Shown here: in pieces, positions 23,380 through 34,147 of the stretch
Position numbering within the stretch: position 1 is the stretch's first letter
Layout of the letters: each line of letters begins with the position of its first letter
Assembly (NCBI RefSeq): GCF_000340215.1
Contig: NW_006921533.1
Span: 7,685,798-7,749,797, forward strand
Direction: 5' to 3'
Length of the DNA: 64,000 bases
Source of the DNA: Pseudocercospora fijiensis CIRAD86
Lineage: Eukaryota; Ascomycota; Dothideomycetes; Mycosphaerellales; Mycosphaerellaceae
Translations under genes and position numbers: made by a program
The notes under the pieces: model-generated
Seen by the model: only the letters and a program-made list of their open reading frames with translations
The model's database searches: none
What the model was told of the DNA's origin: nothing

Positions 23380-25980
23380 ATGCGCCCACTTCGATTTCTC
23401 CTTGCCCTTCTTTCCTGCCTCGTCGCCTTCTTTCTTCTGCTGTTTGTCGGCCCTTTCAGTGGAGCGAGGGAGGATGTGGATGAACGAGGCGGCACCTTCG
23501 GCACATACTTCAATTGGCGCACACCTAGCAGCCTGTTCCCACCCTCGGCTATAATCAGCATAACAGACGACAACTCGACCAATTTCGTCGCCAGACCCGC
23601 AGCTTTCGGGCCACTGTTGCCTGCGAAGAGTCTGAGTGGGCAGTTGTGGATAGGCAGCGGCTTTGGCAATGATCACCTGGGCCGCGGAGGATCTGGCGCA
23701 GGCGCTGGAGGAGAACTAGGATGCAGTGATGTCCCTGGATGGGATGATGGGAGCTGGTCAACCACCAAGAAGAGCGGCGATGGCAGGAGCGCGGCAGGGG
23801 AAAATCAACGCAGCAACGCCAAACGAGCGGCGGATGACGAGTACATGATGGAGACACCGCAGAAGGAGTATCCTACGGAAGACGACGGTACAGATGACCA
23901 CCTCCACCACCCACTCCCAGCTTCCGACGGACTAAAGACGAATGGCGATTCCGCCGGAAATACGAAAAAGCCAACACACGCAGACATCCAGTCACTACAG
24001 GAGAGTGCAGAGATCGCTGGAAAGGTAGTTCTGCTCAGCCGAGGTGGATGCGGCTTCCTAGAGAAGGTGAAATGGGTGCAAAGAAGAGGCGGTATAGCCA
24101 TGATTGTGGGAGACGACATCCGAGGCGGCCCATTGGTCACCATGTACGCGCGTGGTGACACCTCGAACGTCACTATTCCGTCTTTATTCACCTCATATAC
24201 CACTGCGCAACTTCTATCAAGCCTGATGCCTGCTCAGGACTCTACAACGGACGATCCATCTCGACTGGCATTGGCGGCTGGAGACAAGAGCAAGGAGCAG
24301 ACGGGCGCTGAGAAAGGAAAGGCTGCAGATAAGCCCAAATTCACTACTACCAGCGGAACAGCGAAGGCTGCTTCAACGGCGCCAGCGAAGAAGCCAGCTT
24401 CGAAGGACAAAAAACCAGCTTCAAAGCACGCCGAAGCCGAGCAGAAATCAAAGTCGCACTGCGGCTGGTTTGCTTCTGCTTTCGGAGCCTGTTCGGACGG
24501 CCACGCAGACAGCCGTCGACCGCCTAGCAGCGGCAACATCGGCTGGGTGCTACAGGAGGAGTTCGAAGACGATGAACAGCCGATAGGGAAGTTCGGAAAG
24601 GCTTCAACCAAAAGCCCAAGCACAACTCCAAAGCCGGGCTCGCATGATGGATTCGTGATCGGTGTTCAGGACTGGAGAGATCCAGATCTTGTTGCTGTAG
24701 CGAAAGAGCAACACCTCAAAGGCTCTTCGACAAGCTCATCAACCAGTGCCTTGCCGCAATCCAGCAAAGCAGTAACCACATCTCTCCGAGGCGGAAGTAT
24801 GACGCCTGGCAGCGGAGAGTATGGTAAAGCGAACCATGAAGCTGTGGATATCCTGAGTCCAAAGAAGTCTCAAGCAAATAATGACGGCATGACATCTCAG
24901 CAGATCGACGGCCAGGGTGGAGATGAAGATGCATCACGCGGCTGGCTTGGTCGGCTGTTCAGCTCCGACCCTGGTCAGGAAGACGCCAAGCCTGACACTG
25001 CGTCTCAAAAGGATGCATCACAAACAGAGCTCGAGTCTCATCATGGCAAAGCTCCTGCTTCGCCCAAAAAGATGCCATCTAAGCATGGCGCACCTGCTCA
25101 TGAAGGATTATGGGTTACGCTTTCGCAGACGTCCATGTCTTCTTCGCCATTCTTCGATACATTATTGGTACTGGTGGTGTCGCCACTGGTGACGCTGACA
25201 GTAGTCTATGCGTTATTACTACTTCGCTCAAGGATACGGCGACGAAGATGGCGAGCACCGAAGTCCGTTGTGGAACGCTTACCAGTCCGGACGTACCAGA
25301 CCATGGCAAGCAGCACAGCATCCACAACATCGTCGACGTCATCACCATGCGCAACTACCCCCTTGTTGCCACCATCACGGCCAATCAGCACACGGTCACG
25401 ACCGAGAGCCCGGACGGCATCTGAAGTCCCTCAAGGCGGATCTCTGCTGTCTGATGAGATGGCGTCGCCGTCGCTCGAACAAATCGAGGAGAAGCGAGCT
25501 GCAGGTCTGGCGGAGTGGCGAAGAAGGTACGGCGGCAAGCAACGCGAGTGCGTGGTGTGTCTGGAAGAGTATGTCGATGGAGTGAGTCGGGTTATGAGCT
25601 TACCTTGTGGCCATGAGTTCCACGCCGAGTGCATGTAAGTTTGCTGGGCTTGATTTTGTTGCCGAATTCACTTACTAATATCGGATCGCAGAACACCTTG
25701 GCTAACCACGCGACGGCGGACATGTCCCATCTGCAAAGGCGACGTCGTTCGATCGCTTGCGCGTCATGGCGCTGCGAGCTCATCGACATCACCATCATCG
25801 GCATTACAACCTTACCACGACTCCGAGGATGAGGATGATGTGCAGGAACAGGCTGCCAATATCGTGAATGACGACCCAGCAGCACAGCAGCCCGTCAGCA
25901 GAGAGGACGAGGCTTTTGAGGATCTCGAACGAGGTCTGAGTACGCCGGCATCTATTGCAGAGCCGGACAGAAATCGATGA
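23380..25980 (+). CDS. PA-TM-RING E3 ubiquitin ligase
   Basis: Two exons (23380-25634 and 25692-25980; 57-nt intron) give 847 residues. An N-terminal signal or anchor (LRFLLALLSCLVAFFLLLFV) is followed by a protease-associated domain at about residues 204-285, whose hallmarks are KVVLLSRGGCGF and VTMYARGDTSNVTIPS. Then come a long Ser/Lys-rich disordered region, a membrane helix at about 590-617 ending in RSRIRRRRWR, and a RING-H2 domain at about 723-767. The zinc ligands run CVVC...PCGHEFHAEC across the intron to TCPIC. This is the layout of endomembrane PA-TM-RING ligases (RNF13/GRAIL type), with the PA domain lumenal and the RING cytosolic. The protein is longer than most relatives because of the low-complexity linker. 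The start lies just after the CTT tract. Confidence 0.92.
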
Positions 25981-27412
25981 TGACAGCACGCAAGACGCAA
26001 TGAAATGTCTTTTTTTCTGTATGTTTGCGTTATCGACACATGATTGCATAAGGATGGCGTTTCTTTTGATGTAGGTAAGTTTTAGTTTTTTGATACCCAT
26101 CTCATAACGAGTGAGCTTTGGCGTGGCATACGAGTTCCGCAGTGTTGCGCAGCTATCACCTGGTCTCAACAACTGTTAGCGCATCATACTGCCATCGGAC
26201 ACCCAGCTGCTGCGCAAGCATTAGGAGCCATGGCGAGCCGAGGGTAGCAAGCTACGGAAGAGCAAGAGTGCCAAGGATACCTAAAAGTATGTCCAGGTTC
26301 GCAAAAGCTGAGGATTTGCTCAACCAAGGAACGTTCCAAGAGCTGGTAATCTCTAAGCCACAGCCTGACACTCGTCCAGCCTGGATTTTCAAGGCTTCGA
26401 ATGTTGTGTCGAGCATAAAATCATTTCTTCTGCTCTCACAGATCTCTCTTCTCCAGAAACCACTTCTCCAGCACGAAAAAGATCTTCCAGCTCACAAAAC
26501 TGCTACCACAAGCATATCTCCAGCTCAACACACGCGAAACATCAAATCTTCGCAACCATAAGAACAAGCACATCTGCTTTGCCCACGATCAGGCAACACC
26601 GAGCTGTGAAAAGAAACCAAGACAAAAAACCGAGCTGTGAAAAGATTTTTTTTTTGCTCCTGCCAAAGAAAAGCATCGTCTCAAAACCACTGAGACCAAA
26701 ACCAAAGACAACAGAAAAACAGCAAGAGCCATCAAAAGCTCACAAAGCTTCAAGAAACCACATCAATACCATACAAGTCCCTGGTGGAAGAACTGCCTCG
26801 GACAAGTTTTTCTCGCTCAAAAAGAGAAAAAAAAAAACAAAATCTTCAAACAAAGTCTCTGGAAAATCAAACCAGAGAGCCTGCACAACAAGTGGAAGGA
26901 TACAACTTTCCACGACAAAAGCTTTATCACTTGCGAAAACTCGTTGCCGAAAAGTCATCTCAGGTCTTCGAGTGCAGGTCAGCTACAAGAAAACCCCTTT
27001 TTTTCTACCGCAACGCACGGGTGAGAAACAACCATCCTGCACAAAAGTTCACTTGCGAAACTCGGCCTTTGTGACAGCTTCGCTACCGAACAGTCATCTT
27101 AGGTCTTTGAGTGCAAGGCAGAGCAATAAGAAATACCTTTTCACTACGGAAGGAACGCACAGGTGAAAAGTGACCACATCAAGGGCTTATCGCATCACAT
27201 CGCGAAAAGCTGCCTTCACATCAGACTCACAACAGAGTGAACGTCTGAGGCCTCCAGGTACAAGCCGGAGCCACAAGAATCACAACAACAAGTGAAGCAA
27301 TCGCGTAGAGACCTCATCAAAGCCTCACCAAATTGCGCTATCCAGCTTCTGCTACAACCTCACAGCAGAGCCCTTGACATCAGAGCTGAAATCACCAAAA
27401 GCTCAAACAAAA
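25981..27412. other. intergenic region with A-rich, internally duplicated leader
   Basis: Normal CA/TG content, so not a RIP block. The half nearest the F-box gene is A- and C-rich and contains imperfect tandem copies (26927-27033 and 27049-27176). The phrase accgagctgtgaaaag also occurs twice near 26600-26645. Open frames here are low-complexity and not convincing as genes. Confidence 0.5.
26927..27176 (+). repeat. two imperfect tandem copies of a 105-130-bp unit
   Basis: Copy 1 (26927-27033) and copy 2 (27049-27176) share in the same order cacttgcgaaa, the core agtcatct-aggtctt-gagtgca, a T run, and acgcac-ggtga. A more diverged third copy may start near 27190. They lie 240-490 bases upstream of the F-box start codon. 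Confidence 0.65.
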
Positions 27413-28537
27413 ATGGAGAACGCTGCACCAATGTCCAACCTGAAAATGCTCCCAACCGAGCTTTTCGCAATGGTCGCAGATTACTCGTCTCCTGCAGACA
27501 TTGCAACTCTCCGCGTCGTTTCTCGCCAATGCGAGTACAAAATTCGACGTCTCTACGCCGAAAGATGCTTCACAAATCTCCCAATCCTCCTCAACAGCGA
27601 GCGAAGTCTGAGAGAAGCACTGAAAATCTCACAACACCCGGTTTTCGGCGGCAACGTGTCAACACTCACCATACATCTGGATGAGTTGCCACCTTACAAA
27701 TCCTCTGCGAGAAAGCAAAAGCAGAAGCAGCTGCTACAAGACATTCATCAGGGCAGCGCCCAACAAGACGACATCCACGTCCCACAGCGCAAACTCCTCT
27801 CCGAGCTCTTGCAAAGCAACCTCAAAACCCTCACAACAATCCGTCTAAAATCCGGTTCTCCCCCCCTCACCAAAATGGACTGGTCCTCAAACAAAACAAA
27901 AGCCTACAGAGCCCTAGCCTCTCGCTACCTCCGCCCCCCAAAACAAGACGACCGAAGAGCCTTCTCCATCGTCGTAGGCGCCATGTCCGACACCCTCACA
28001 CACTCTCCAGAGAACTACAAAATCTCCACCTTCTCCCTCGAAAACAGCGAGCACACCAACAAAGCCTGGAGTTTCCCCCTCCGCAACATCTCCACCCTCA
28101 TCGCCACCGACACAATCTCCTCCTGGCGAAACCTCCAACCCCGTCTCAAATCCCTCGAACTCACCCTCAACATCACACCAGCAGGGCAAAGCATCGAAGT
28201 AATAGACCTCTTCACCGCACCGCGAGCGTTCGGACGAAACATGCCCGAACTCGAGAGCTTGACACTCAACATCCCCCGTACAGGCTGTACGTGTCTGAGC
28301 GATTACCCCATGCGAGTAATTCTCTCCCAAACCCAGCTTCCGAAATTGAAAGTTTTGAAATTGAGGAATGCGGTGTTGACGGATTTTGGGTTGGAACGGG
28401 TTTTGAGACAGCATTTTTTGACGATTGAGAGGGTGGTTTTGGAAAGGTGTTTTTGGGGGGAGAGGGGGGAAAGGGATTGTGGGGCGGTGAAGGGGGAGAT
28501 GGAGGGGAGGTATAATGTGTTGGAGGTTTTGGAGTAG
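27413..28537 (+). CDS. F-box protein
   Basis: Single exon of 374 residues from the first ATG (27413); the 13 codons before it in frame begin with TTG. Residues about 10-53 (LKMLPTELFAMVADYSSP-DIATLRVVSRQC) form an F-box of the common fungal type, which docks substrate receptors to Skp1 in SCF ubiquitin ligases. The rest has leucine-rich, possibly LRR-like segments (LESLTLNIPRTG, LPKLKVLKLRNAVLTDFGLERVL). This suits a substrate-binding domain, but no substrate can be named. The coding strand is C-rich until about 28340 and then abruptly G-rich to the stop. It follows a duplicated A-rich leader. Confidence 0.85.
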   Translation: MENAAPMSNLKMLPTELFAMVADYSSPADIATLRVVSRQCEYKIRRLYAERCFTNLPILLNSERSLREALKISQHPVFGGNVSTLTIHLDELPPYKSSARKQKQKQLLQDIHQGSAQQDDIHVPQRKLLSELLQSNLKTLTTIRLKSGSPPLTKMDWSSNKTKAYRALASRYLRPPKQDDRRAFSIVVGAMSDTLTHSPENYKISTFSLENSEHTNKAWSFPLRNISTLIATDTISSWRNLQPRLKSLELTLNITPAGQSIEVIDLFTAPRAFGRNMPELESLTLNIPRTGCTCLSDYPMRVILSQTQLPKLKVLKLRNAVLTDFGLERVLRQHFLTIERVVLERCFWGERGERDCGAVKGEMEGRYNVLEVLE

Positions 28538-29113
28538 ATGGAACGAAGCTTCCTGCTTGCGACTGCGACCTACTTTTGTAGTAGTAGTACAGTTGAGATG
28601 GCAGTGGAGTAGGAAAGGAAAACGGGAGCAAAGAAAAACAAAAAACAATAACGGACGATCGTGATCTCTCACTTCTTATCTATTGAGGAGAAGAAGTTTG
28701 AGTTGGTGAGGTCGACGGTACGGGGCGAAGGTCGGGGCCCCGTACAAAATAATACTACGAATCGAAGTTCTGTTTTTTTTTTCTTCGAAATCAAGGCAGT
28801 GTACTGCTGCCAACTCCGTAATATCGGTGGTTCTGGTCGCCGTTCAGCTGTCCCGCCGCGTTTGCGCAATCATTGACTTCCCGAGGGCTCTGTCATATGC
28901 ACGAAGGTTCATAACTTTCTTCATCTGGAAAAGATGCTTTCGTGTGATTTAATCTGGGCGGCTGCCTGGAGTCTTGATCCTGGATATTCATCTCGAACGC
29001 TTGCCTGCGCTAATGCTGCAAAACCACAGACAGTAAGTAAATTCAGTCAGTCGCATTTCCAGCTTCAGTCAAATCGAGCCGAGAGTAAGCTATTCCATCC
29101 CTCATCATCATCA
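28538..29113. other. intergenic between converging genes
   Basis: The F-box gene and rsm22 converge here. No gene is evident. A short GC-rich palindromic string (ggggccccg) lies near 28736. Confidence 0.5.
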
Positions 29114-31603
29114 TCACTCCTCCAAATTCCTCCTCCTCCCATTGCCCCTCGCAGCCTTATCCCTCTTATCCCTAACGCCCTTAACCCTATGCCTCCTCAT
29201 CCTCCCACCCTCATCAAAACTCCTAATCCGTCCATACTCATCAGTCCCAAGCACAACGCCCCCACTTCTTGCAACCTGCTCAAGTTTCCGCTCTCGCTTC
29301 GCCAAATTTTTCGCAAGCTTGACATCCAAATCCGGAGCAGAAGTCTCGGAACGAGTCTTGGCTTTGATGTTTCTAGGAATTCTGGTTTTGGCGCCCAGAG
29401 CCCAGAGGTCGCCCCAGTTGGCTTTGCGAGCGTCGCGGAAGGCTTGTTTGCTGAAGCTGCGCGGCACGGTCCAGCGTTCGAGCGTGCCGGAGGGTGTGCA
29501 GAGGTCGATGATGACGTGGCCTTGGCGTTTGAGAGGTGGGAAGATGGCGCGGGGGAGGGTGAGGGAGTTGGGGAGTGGCTTTCCGGGGGCGGAAGATTCG
29601 TAGCCGCGGAAGGCGCGGGCGGTGGCAGCTTGGTCTTGCGTGAAGCCAGAGGGTTCTTGAATATCCTCAGTCTCGACAGGAGCTCGAAGATCTTTGCCCC
29701 GCATCACGGACAGGTAGCTGAATTCGACATCTTCATAGTTCTTGCCTTTGGCGCCCCAGATCTGTTGCAGGAAGTCGGGTCGATAATAACGCTGTGGGAA
29801 GGCGCAGATCTCACGTCGACCTTTGACCATGCCCTTTCTGGCGTACAACGGGCAACCTTCATGATTTGTGCACGGTGCAATGATCATGCCGGTCTCCTTG
29901 GGCATAGACATGAGATCTGCAGGAGCATCTTCCCCTTCGGCAACTTCTTCCCCTTCCGCATTCTTCTGCCATTCGATGGGCTCTTCCATGCCCATCGCCC
30001 GTTCTGTGCTGCCAGGCGAGGCAATTGTGGTGTCTAAAAGCAAATCTCGTGCTCCGGCAATCATCTCAAATCCTCTCGCCACACCTTTCTCGAGCATGAC
30101 CAGCACGCCGCCAGTGTTCGACAGCAGAGACCACAAATTCTGAACCTGCGTCTTCCTCAAAAAGTCTTCTCTCAGCGGCCAGAGTGTATGAGGTGCGATA
30201 ACAAGATCGAACTTGCCTTGAGCACCAATCTCCGCGTGAAGGTAGTCTGGCAATCGAGGCACAAACGTCGTGCTCTGGAGCAGTTTGCTCGCGCGATTCC
30301 TCAGGGTATCACTGCTCGTAAGAACAGTGGCTTGCCCAAGTGGTGCGACCAGACCTTCGCCGCCAGCTCTGCCATCTGCTTCTGCGAGAGCCATTGGGCT
30401 GTCCAGGGCCCCGCTACCGTCCGGCGATGTCTTGTCTTGATGCATTCTCTCCCACTCCGCTCTTATAATTTCTCGAACTGCAAGCACACCGGCACCAGCA
30501 CCGCCAGCATCAAGGATTCTCAGTTCTCCGCTCTGCGCTTTCTTAACCAGTGATTCCGCCCAAGCAGTCCCCAGTCTCTTTCTAGTTTCGACAAGCGCGC
30601 CCATCACGCTTGAGTAAATCCCAGGCAGGAGCGTGCTCATGTATACGTCGCCTTCGATATCGCTCATCTGATTCATGCCAGCGTCTAGCGTGATAGCTTT
30701 CTGCTGCATTGTCTTGCCGCGAACCGGCGTAGAAGTAGAGTATGGCATACCAGGTCCACCAAAGATCCTGTGCGCAGCATCACCAAGCTGCGTCGCTCGC
30801 TGTCTTTGAGATCTCTTCTCCAGCATTGCAGATATAGGTTCAATCATCGAAGATTTGGGTAATTCGAGAGTCGTCGGGTATGTCGCAAATCGATTCGCAA
30901 GCGTCAAAGGATGCCTTCGCTGGTATCCTTCGTCTTCAATACGACTGTCTTCCTCTCGAACAACCTCTTGCTCTTGCTCCGCATCCTCCACATGAGACGT
31001 AGAAAACGCCCTCTCAATATCCACCGCCAACCTCTCATCAGGATGTAACCTCCTACTCTGTCCAAGAAAACTATCCTCCTCTTCCAACCCCACACCCTCC
31101 TCCTCCTCCTCATCAAACTCCACCTCCTCGAGCTCCCCATCCCTCCTCTCCCTCAAAACCCCCGTCCCACCACCCCCCTCATCCAAATCATCCTCCTCAT
31201 CCCTAACCTCCAACCTCCTCAACCCCCCAAACAACCTCTCATAAACCCTCCTCTCCTCAGCCTCAAGTAAACCCTCCGGCACATCCTCCCCCGAATAAAA
31301 CTCCCTCAACCTTCTAACCCTCCTCTCCAAATCCTCCTCTCCTCCATCCGTCGTCGTCAACCCAGAAGTTTGAAAAACACTTCGCCTCCACTCATCCCTC
31401 GAGATCTGGCCCGAAGTGTAAAGACTTTCGATTAATGAGATTTCTTGACTTCGCGTGAATCCGGACGACCCACCAGATCTCGCTGGGTTTCGTGGGGCTG
31501 TGGTGGTGGTGGTGATAAACGTCCTCGATCTCGCCCTCGCAACCTCTTTCGCCCAAATCAAGCCCCGAAGTCGACACGTCGCACACGCGCTACGACTTAA
31601 CAT
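29114..31603 (-). CDS. rsm22: mitochondrial small-ribosomal-subunit assembly factor Rsm22 (METTL17 family)
   Basis: Single exon of 829 residues from the ATG at 31603. The basic, Arg/Ser-rich N-terminus looks like a mitochondrial presequence. A very acidic insert occupies about residues 132-225. The methyltransferase-like fold begins near LRILDAGGAGAGVLAVREI (361-379), the SAM-site motif I. Cysteines C578, C584 and C600 (in PCTNHEGCPL...REICAF) and C702 (DLCTPSG) match the cluster that binds an iron-sulfur centre in METTL17. QRYYRPDFLQQIWG and EFSYLSVMRG are conserved family blocks. The family acts in assembly of the mitochondrial small ribosomal subunit. The C-terminus is very basic, as expected for an rRNA contact. 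Confidence 0.92.
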   Translation of the reverse strand: MLSRSACATCRLRGLIWAKEVARARSRTFITTTTTAPRNPARSGGSSGFTRSQEISLIESLYTSGQISRDEWRRSVFQTSGLTTTDGGEEDLERRVRRLREFYSGEDVPEGLLEAEERRVYERLFGGLRRLEVRDEEDDLDEGGGGTGVLRERRDGELEEVEFDEEEEEGVGLEEEDSFLGQSRRLHPDERLAVDIERAFSTSHVEDAEQEQEVVREEDSRIEDEGYQRRHPLTLANRFATYPTTLELPKSSMIEPISAMLEKRSQRQRATQLGDAAHRIFGGPGMPYSTSTPVRGKTMQQKAITLDAGMNQMSDIEGDVYMSTLLPGIYSSVMGALVETRKRLGTAWAESLVKKAQSGELRILDAGGAGAGVLAVREIIRAEWERMHQDKTSPDGSGALDSPMALAEADGRAGGEGLVAPLGQATVLTSSDTLRNRASKLLQSTTFVPRLPDYLHAEIGAQGKFDLVIAPHTLWPLREDFLRKTQVQNLWSLLSNTGGVLVMLEKGVARGFEMIAGARDLLLDTTIASPGSTERAMGMEEPIEWQKNAEGEEVAEGEDAPADLMSMPKETGMIIAPCTNHEGCPLYARKGMVKGRREICAFPQRYYRPDFLQQIWGAKGKNYEDVEFSYLSVMRGKDLRAPVETEDIQEPSGFTQDQAATARAFRGYESSAPGKPLPNSLTLPRAIFPPLKRQGHVIIDLCTPSGTLERWTVPRSFSKQAFRDARKANWGDLWALGAKTRIPRNIKAKTRSETSAPDLDVKLAKNLAKRERKLEQVARSGGVVLGTDEYGRIRSFDEGGRMRRHRVKGVRDKRDKAARGNGRRRNLEE

Positions 31604-32730
31604 TTTTGATGCTCCCCTTCCTTCCTTCTTCCAACCTGCCTAACGATGCAGAAGGTGATGTCGGTTCGGTAGTCCAAACTTTTGTCTGGTAGTAGATTGC
31701 AGCCAATCAGTTGCCACCCGAAACTAAACTTTCAAGATCGCGCGCTAGTATCGCGAGCATGGACCACTTGCACGGGGCACAAAACAGAAACAGAAACAGC
31801 CTACGACGGTACGACGCGTTGACAGTTTCAAGAACGGGGACCGAACCGTTGCTTGCCATGGATCGTTCTTATCAATCTCGTTGATGAAACCAATTTCAGA
31901 CTTCACGCACAAACAGCCATGCGGCATGGAAGACAATGGTCGGCAGCAAGACGATTGCATTGCTACACTACGCAGAACGCATGAGAGAAGCCATCCCTAA
32001 AATCCTGTAGACCAGAAAGCAATCAAGTATTCTCTTCCGTTGCCGCGTCTCGGACATCAAATGGGCCATAAACCCGGCGTGACCGCACCGGCGACAACTT
32101 CCACTGCATCAGAGAGCCCCCCGTCCCCTTGTATCCTCATTACCTCCCCGGACGTCCTCTGCACATTCGAAGCCATTACCACCACCACCGCGCGCAGAAT
32201 AAAACAGAACCGTAGGATAAGCAATTGTTAGAGAAACGCCAAGGAAATCGTGGTGTTGAAAGCCAATCTTTTTGTGTCGTTTTGTCGTTTTCGTCGTCCG
32301 AGCCAGACAATAAAGAAAAGTCATCGGTGGCCCAGAGGCCTGCAGGAAAGTCCAGCATGTCCTTGAAAAAGGTCACGCCAAAAGCCCTGCCGAGTGACAC
32401 TGCCAGAAAGCTGCATGCTGCAAAGTGATGTTGCTTGCCCTTCGTGTTCCGCTTCCCTTAGTAGAGCATGTTCGTTGATTTCGTCAAAGCCATGGTACAG
32501 TCTTCCCGAAAGCCGAGTCGAGATTTGTGCCCCATTATTGATGAATAGAAGCATGCGAGAAGTGAAGATCGATCAGACAGCCATGTACTCGTGCACCGAT
32601 ACCGATACTAAGAAAAAGTTCTCCAGCATCCAGCAAGGCCAGATCCAGAGACGAGCAATCGTGTTGAAAATTCAACTACGCAGCTCCCGAGAGTTGAGTT
32701 GTGTGCGGCAGCCCCGCCATTCGTACTCGC
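31604..32730. other. intergenic, no supported gene
   Basis: This holds the rsm22 promoter and the CK1 3' flank. Short frames on both strands lack recognisable domains. Confidence 0.5.
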
Positions 32731-33152
32731 TCAGTAGTTGTTGTAAGACTGGTCGGCACCACGCTTGTTCGCGGATCGAAGTTGCCTGTCATACGCAAGA
32801 AGATATCATTAGCCCAAGTCTTCTAGCCCCTCAAGCGCACAAAGCAAGCACTTCGGATACGCAGAGGGAAAGGCGCCTTACAAGACGAGAGTACGAAGGC
32901 AGGTCATGTGTTTGTGCGCACTCACATTCCAGTGCCCTCTTTCGTGTTTGGTGCGACCGCGCGTTGAAGGTTGGAGCCACCAGTACGGCCACCAGGAGCA
33001 CGACGGCCCGCCTTGTCTTCGGCCTCGTCACCAGTGCCCTGTTGACCCTGTGCCTGAGCGATGGCCTGAGCGTTCTTCTGGTACTTGTACACAGTCCAGT
33101 CAAAGACGTAGTCGTACTGGAAGCCCTCACGGACGAAGAGATCACGGAAGAT

Positions 33153-33188
<36 letters not shown>

Positions 33189-34147
33189 ACGCAGGCTGCG
33201 GGTGTAGTTGAGGTAGATGGCAAACTCATTCGGGAAGCCTCGGCAGAGAACCTCGGTTGGTGTGGTCATCTTCTTCTCCATGATGCGGTCGTACTTCTGC
33301 TTCTTGGTGGCCGCCTTAAGACCCTGCCATGGGAGGGAGCCGCGACAGAAGTACAGCATGACATATCCAAGCGACTCCATGTCGTCACGACGAGATTGCT
33401 CTGGGATGGTGTTAGTGAAGGAGGTCTAGGTCGGGACATTGAATTATGCTTACCGACACCCAAGTGTGTGTTGATGGAGGCGTATCGCGCGGTACCAGTC
33501 AGGTTCTTGTTCTCTCTGTATGGAATGTGGAAATGAGTCTTGGGGTCGCGGTACTTCTTGGCCAGACCAAAATCGATTACGTTGACCTGGTTGCCGCGCT
33601 TGCCAATACCCATGAGGAAGTTGTCGGGCTTGATATCACGGTGGATGAAGCTCTTGGCGTGGATGTACTCGATGCGTGAGATGAGCTGATCCGCCAGCAG
33701 CAGCACGGTCTTGAGGGAGAATTTGCGGTTGCAGAAGTTGAAGAGGTCTTCGAGAGAGGGACCCAGGAGGTCGAGAACCATTGCGTTGTAGTCGCATTCT
33801 GTGCCGAACCATCTCACGAAAGGGATGCCGACACCGCCGGCGAGGGACTTGTAGACGCGTGCCTCGTACTCCAGTTGAGGGTGCTTGGCCTTCACGGATT
33901 CGAGCTTGATGGCGATCTCCTCGCCAGAAATGATGTTGGTGCCTGTGGAGAGCGTTAGGAGAAGTAGGATTGCGCAGACTTCCAACACGCGTACCTAGGT
34001 AGATATCACCAAAACTACCGCTGCCGATCTTGCGGCCAATACGGTATTTGTTCCCCACGCGGAGGTCCTATATTCATATCAATATGTGTCCTCGACTCGC
34101 CCTCGCGGGTTGTGGTGGGACGAGGCTGTGCATACCATGGTCGTCAT
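32731..34147 (-). CDS. ck1: casein kinase 1 (delta/epsilon, Hhp1-like) Ser/Thr kinase
   Basis: Five exons on the minus strand: 34136-34147 (only 12 nt, MTTM), 33995-34067, 33454-33942, 32926-33400 and 32731-32785, with introns of 68, 52, 53 and 140 nt. The product is 367 residues in one frame. The glycine loop is GSGSFG (19-24), the ATP lysine is K41, the catalytic loop is HRDIKPDN (D131) and DFG begins at D152. SIN replaces APE, the CK1 hallmark ([11 protein letters not shown]). The C-terminal [20 protein letters not shown] block is typical. The last splice removes an apparent stop right after GTGM and adds [19 protein letters not shown]1 acts in DNA repair, the circadian clock and membrane traffic in fungi. 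The Gly/Gln-rich tail is probably regulatory. Confidence 0.95.

Noticed and set aside
23007..23676. Minus-strand frames over the start of the RING gene
   Set aside because: Shadows of the PA-TM-RING exon; no domain features.
26118..27166. Long Lys/Ser/Thr-rich frames in the F-box upstream region
   Set aside because: Low-complexity A-rich sequence with internal duplications; no start context or domain supports a protein.
28934..30143. Plus-strand frames opposite rsm22
   Set aside because: They are mirror frames of the strongly supported Rsm22 coding sequence.
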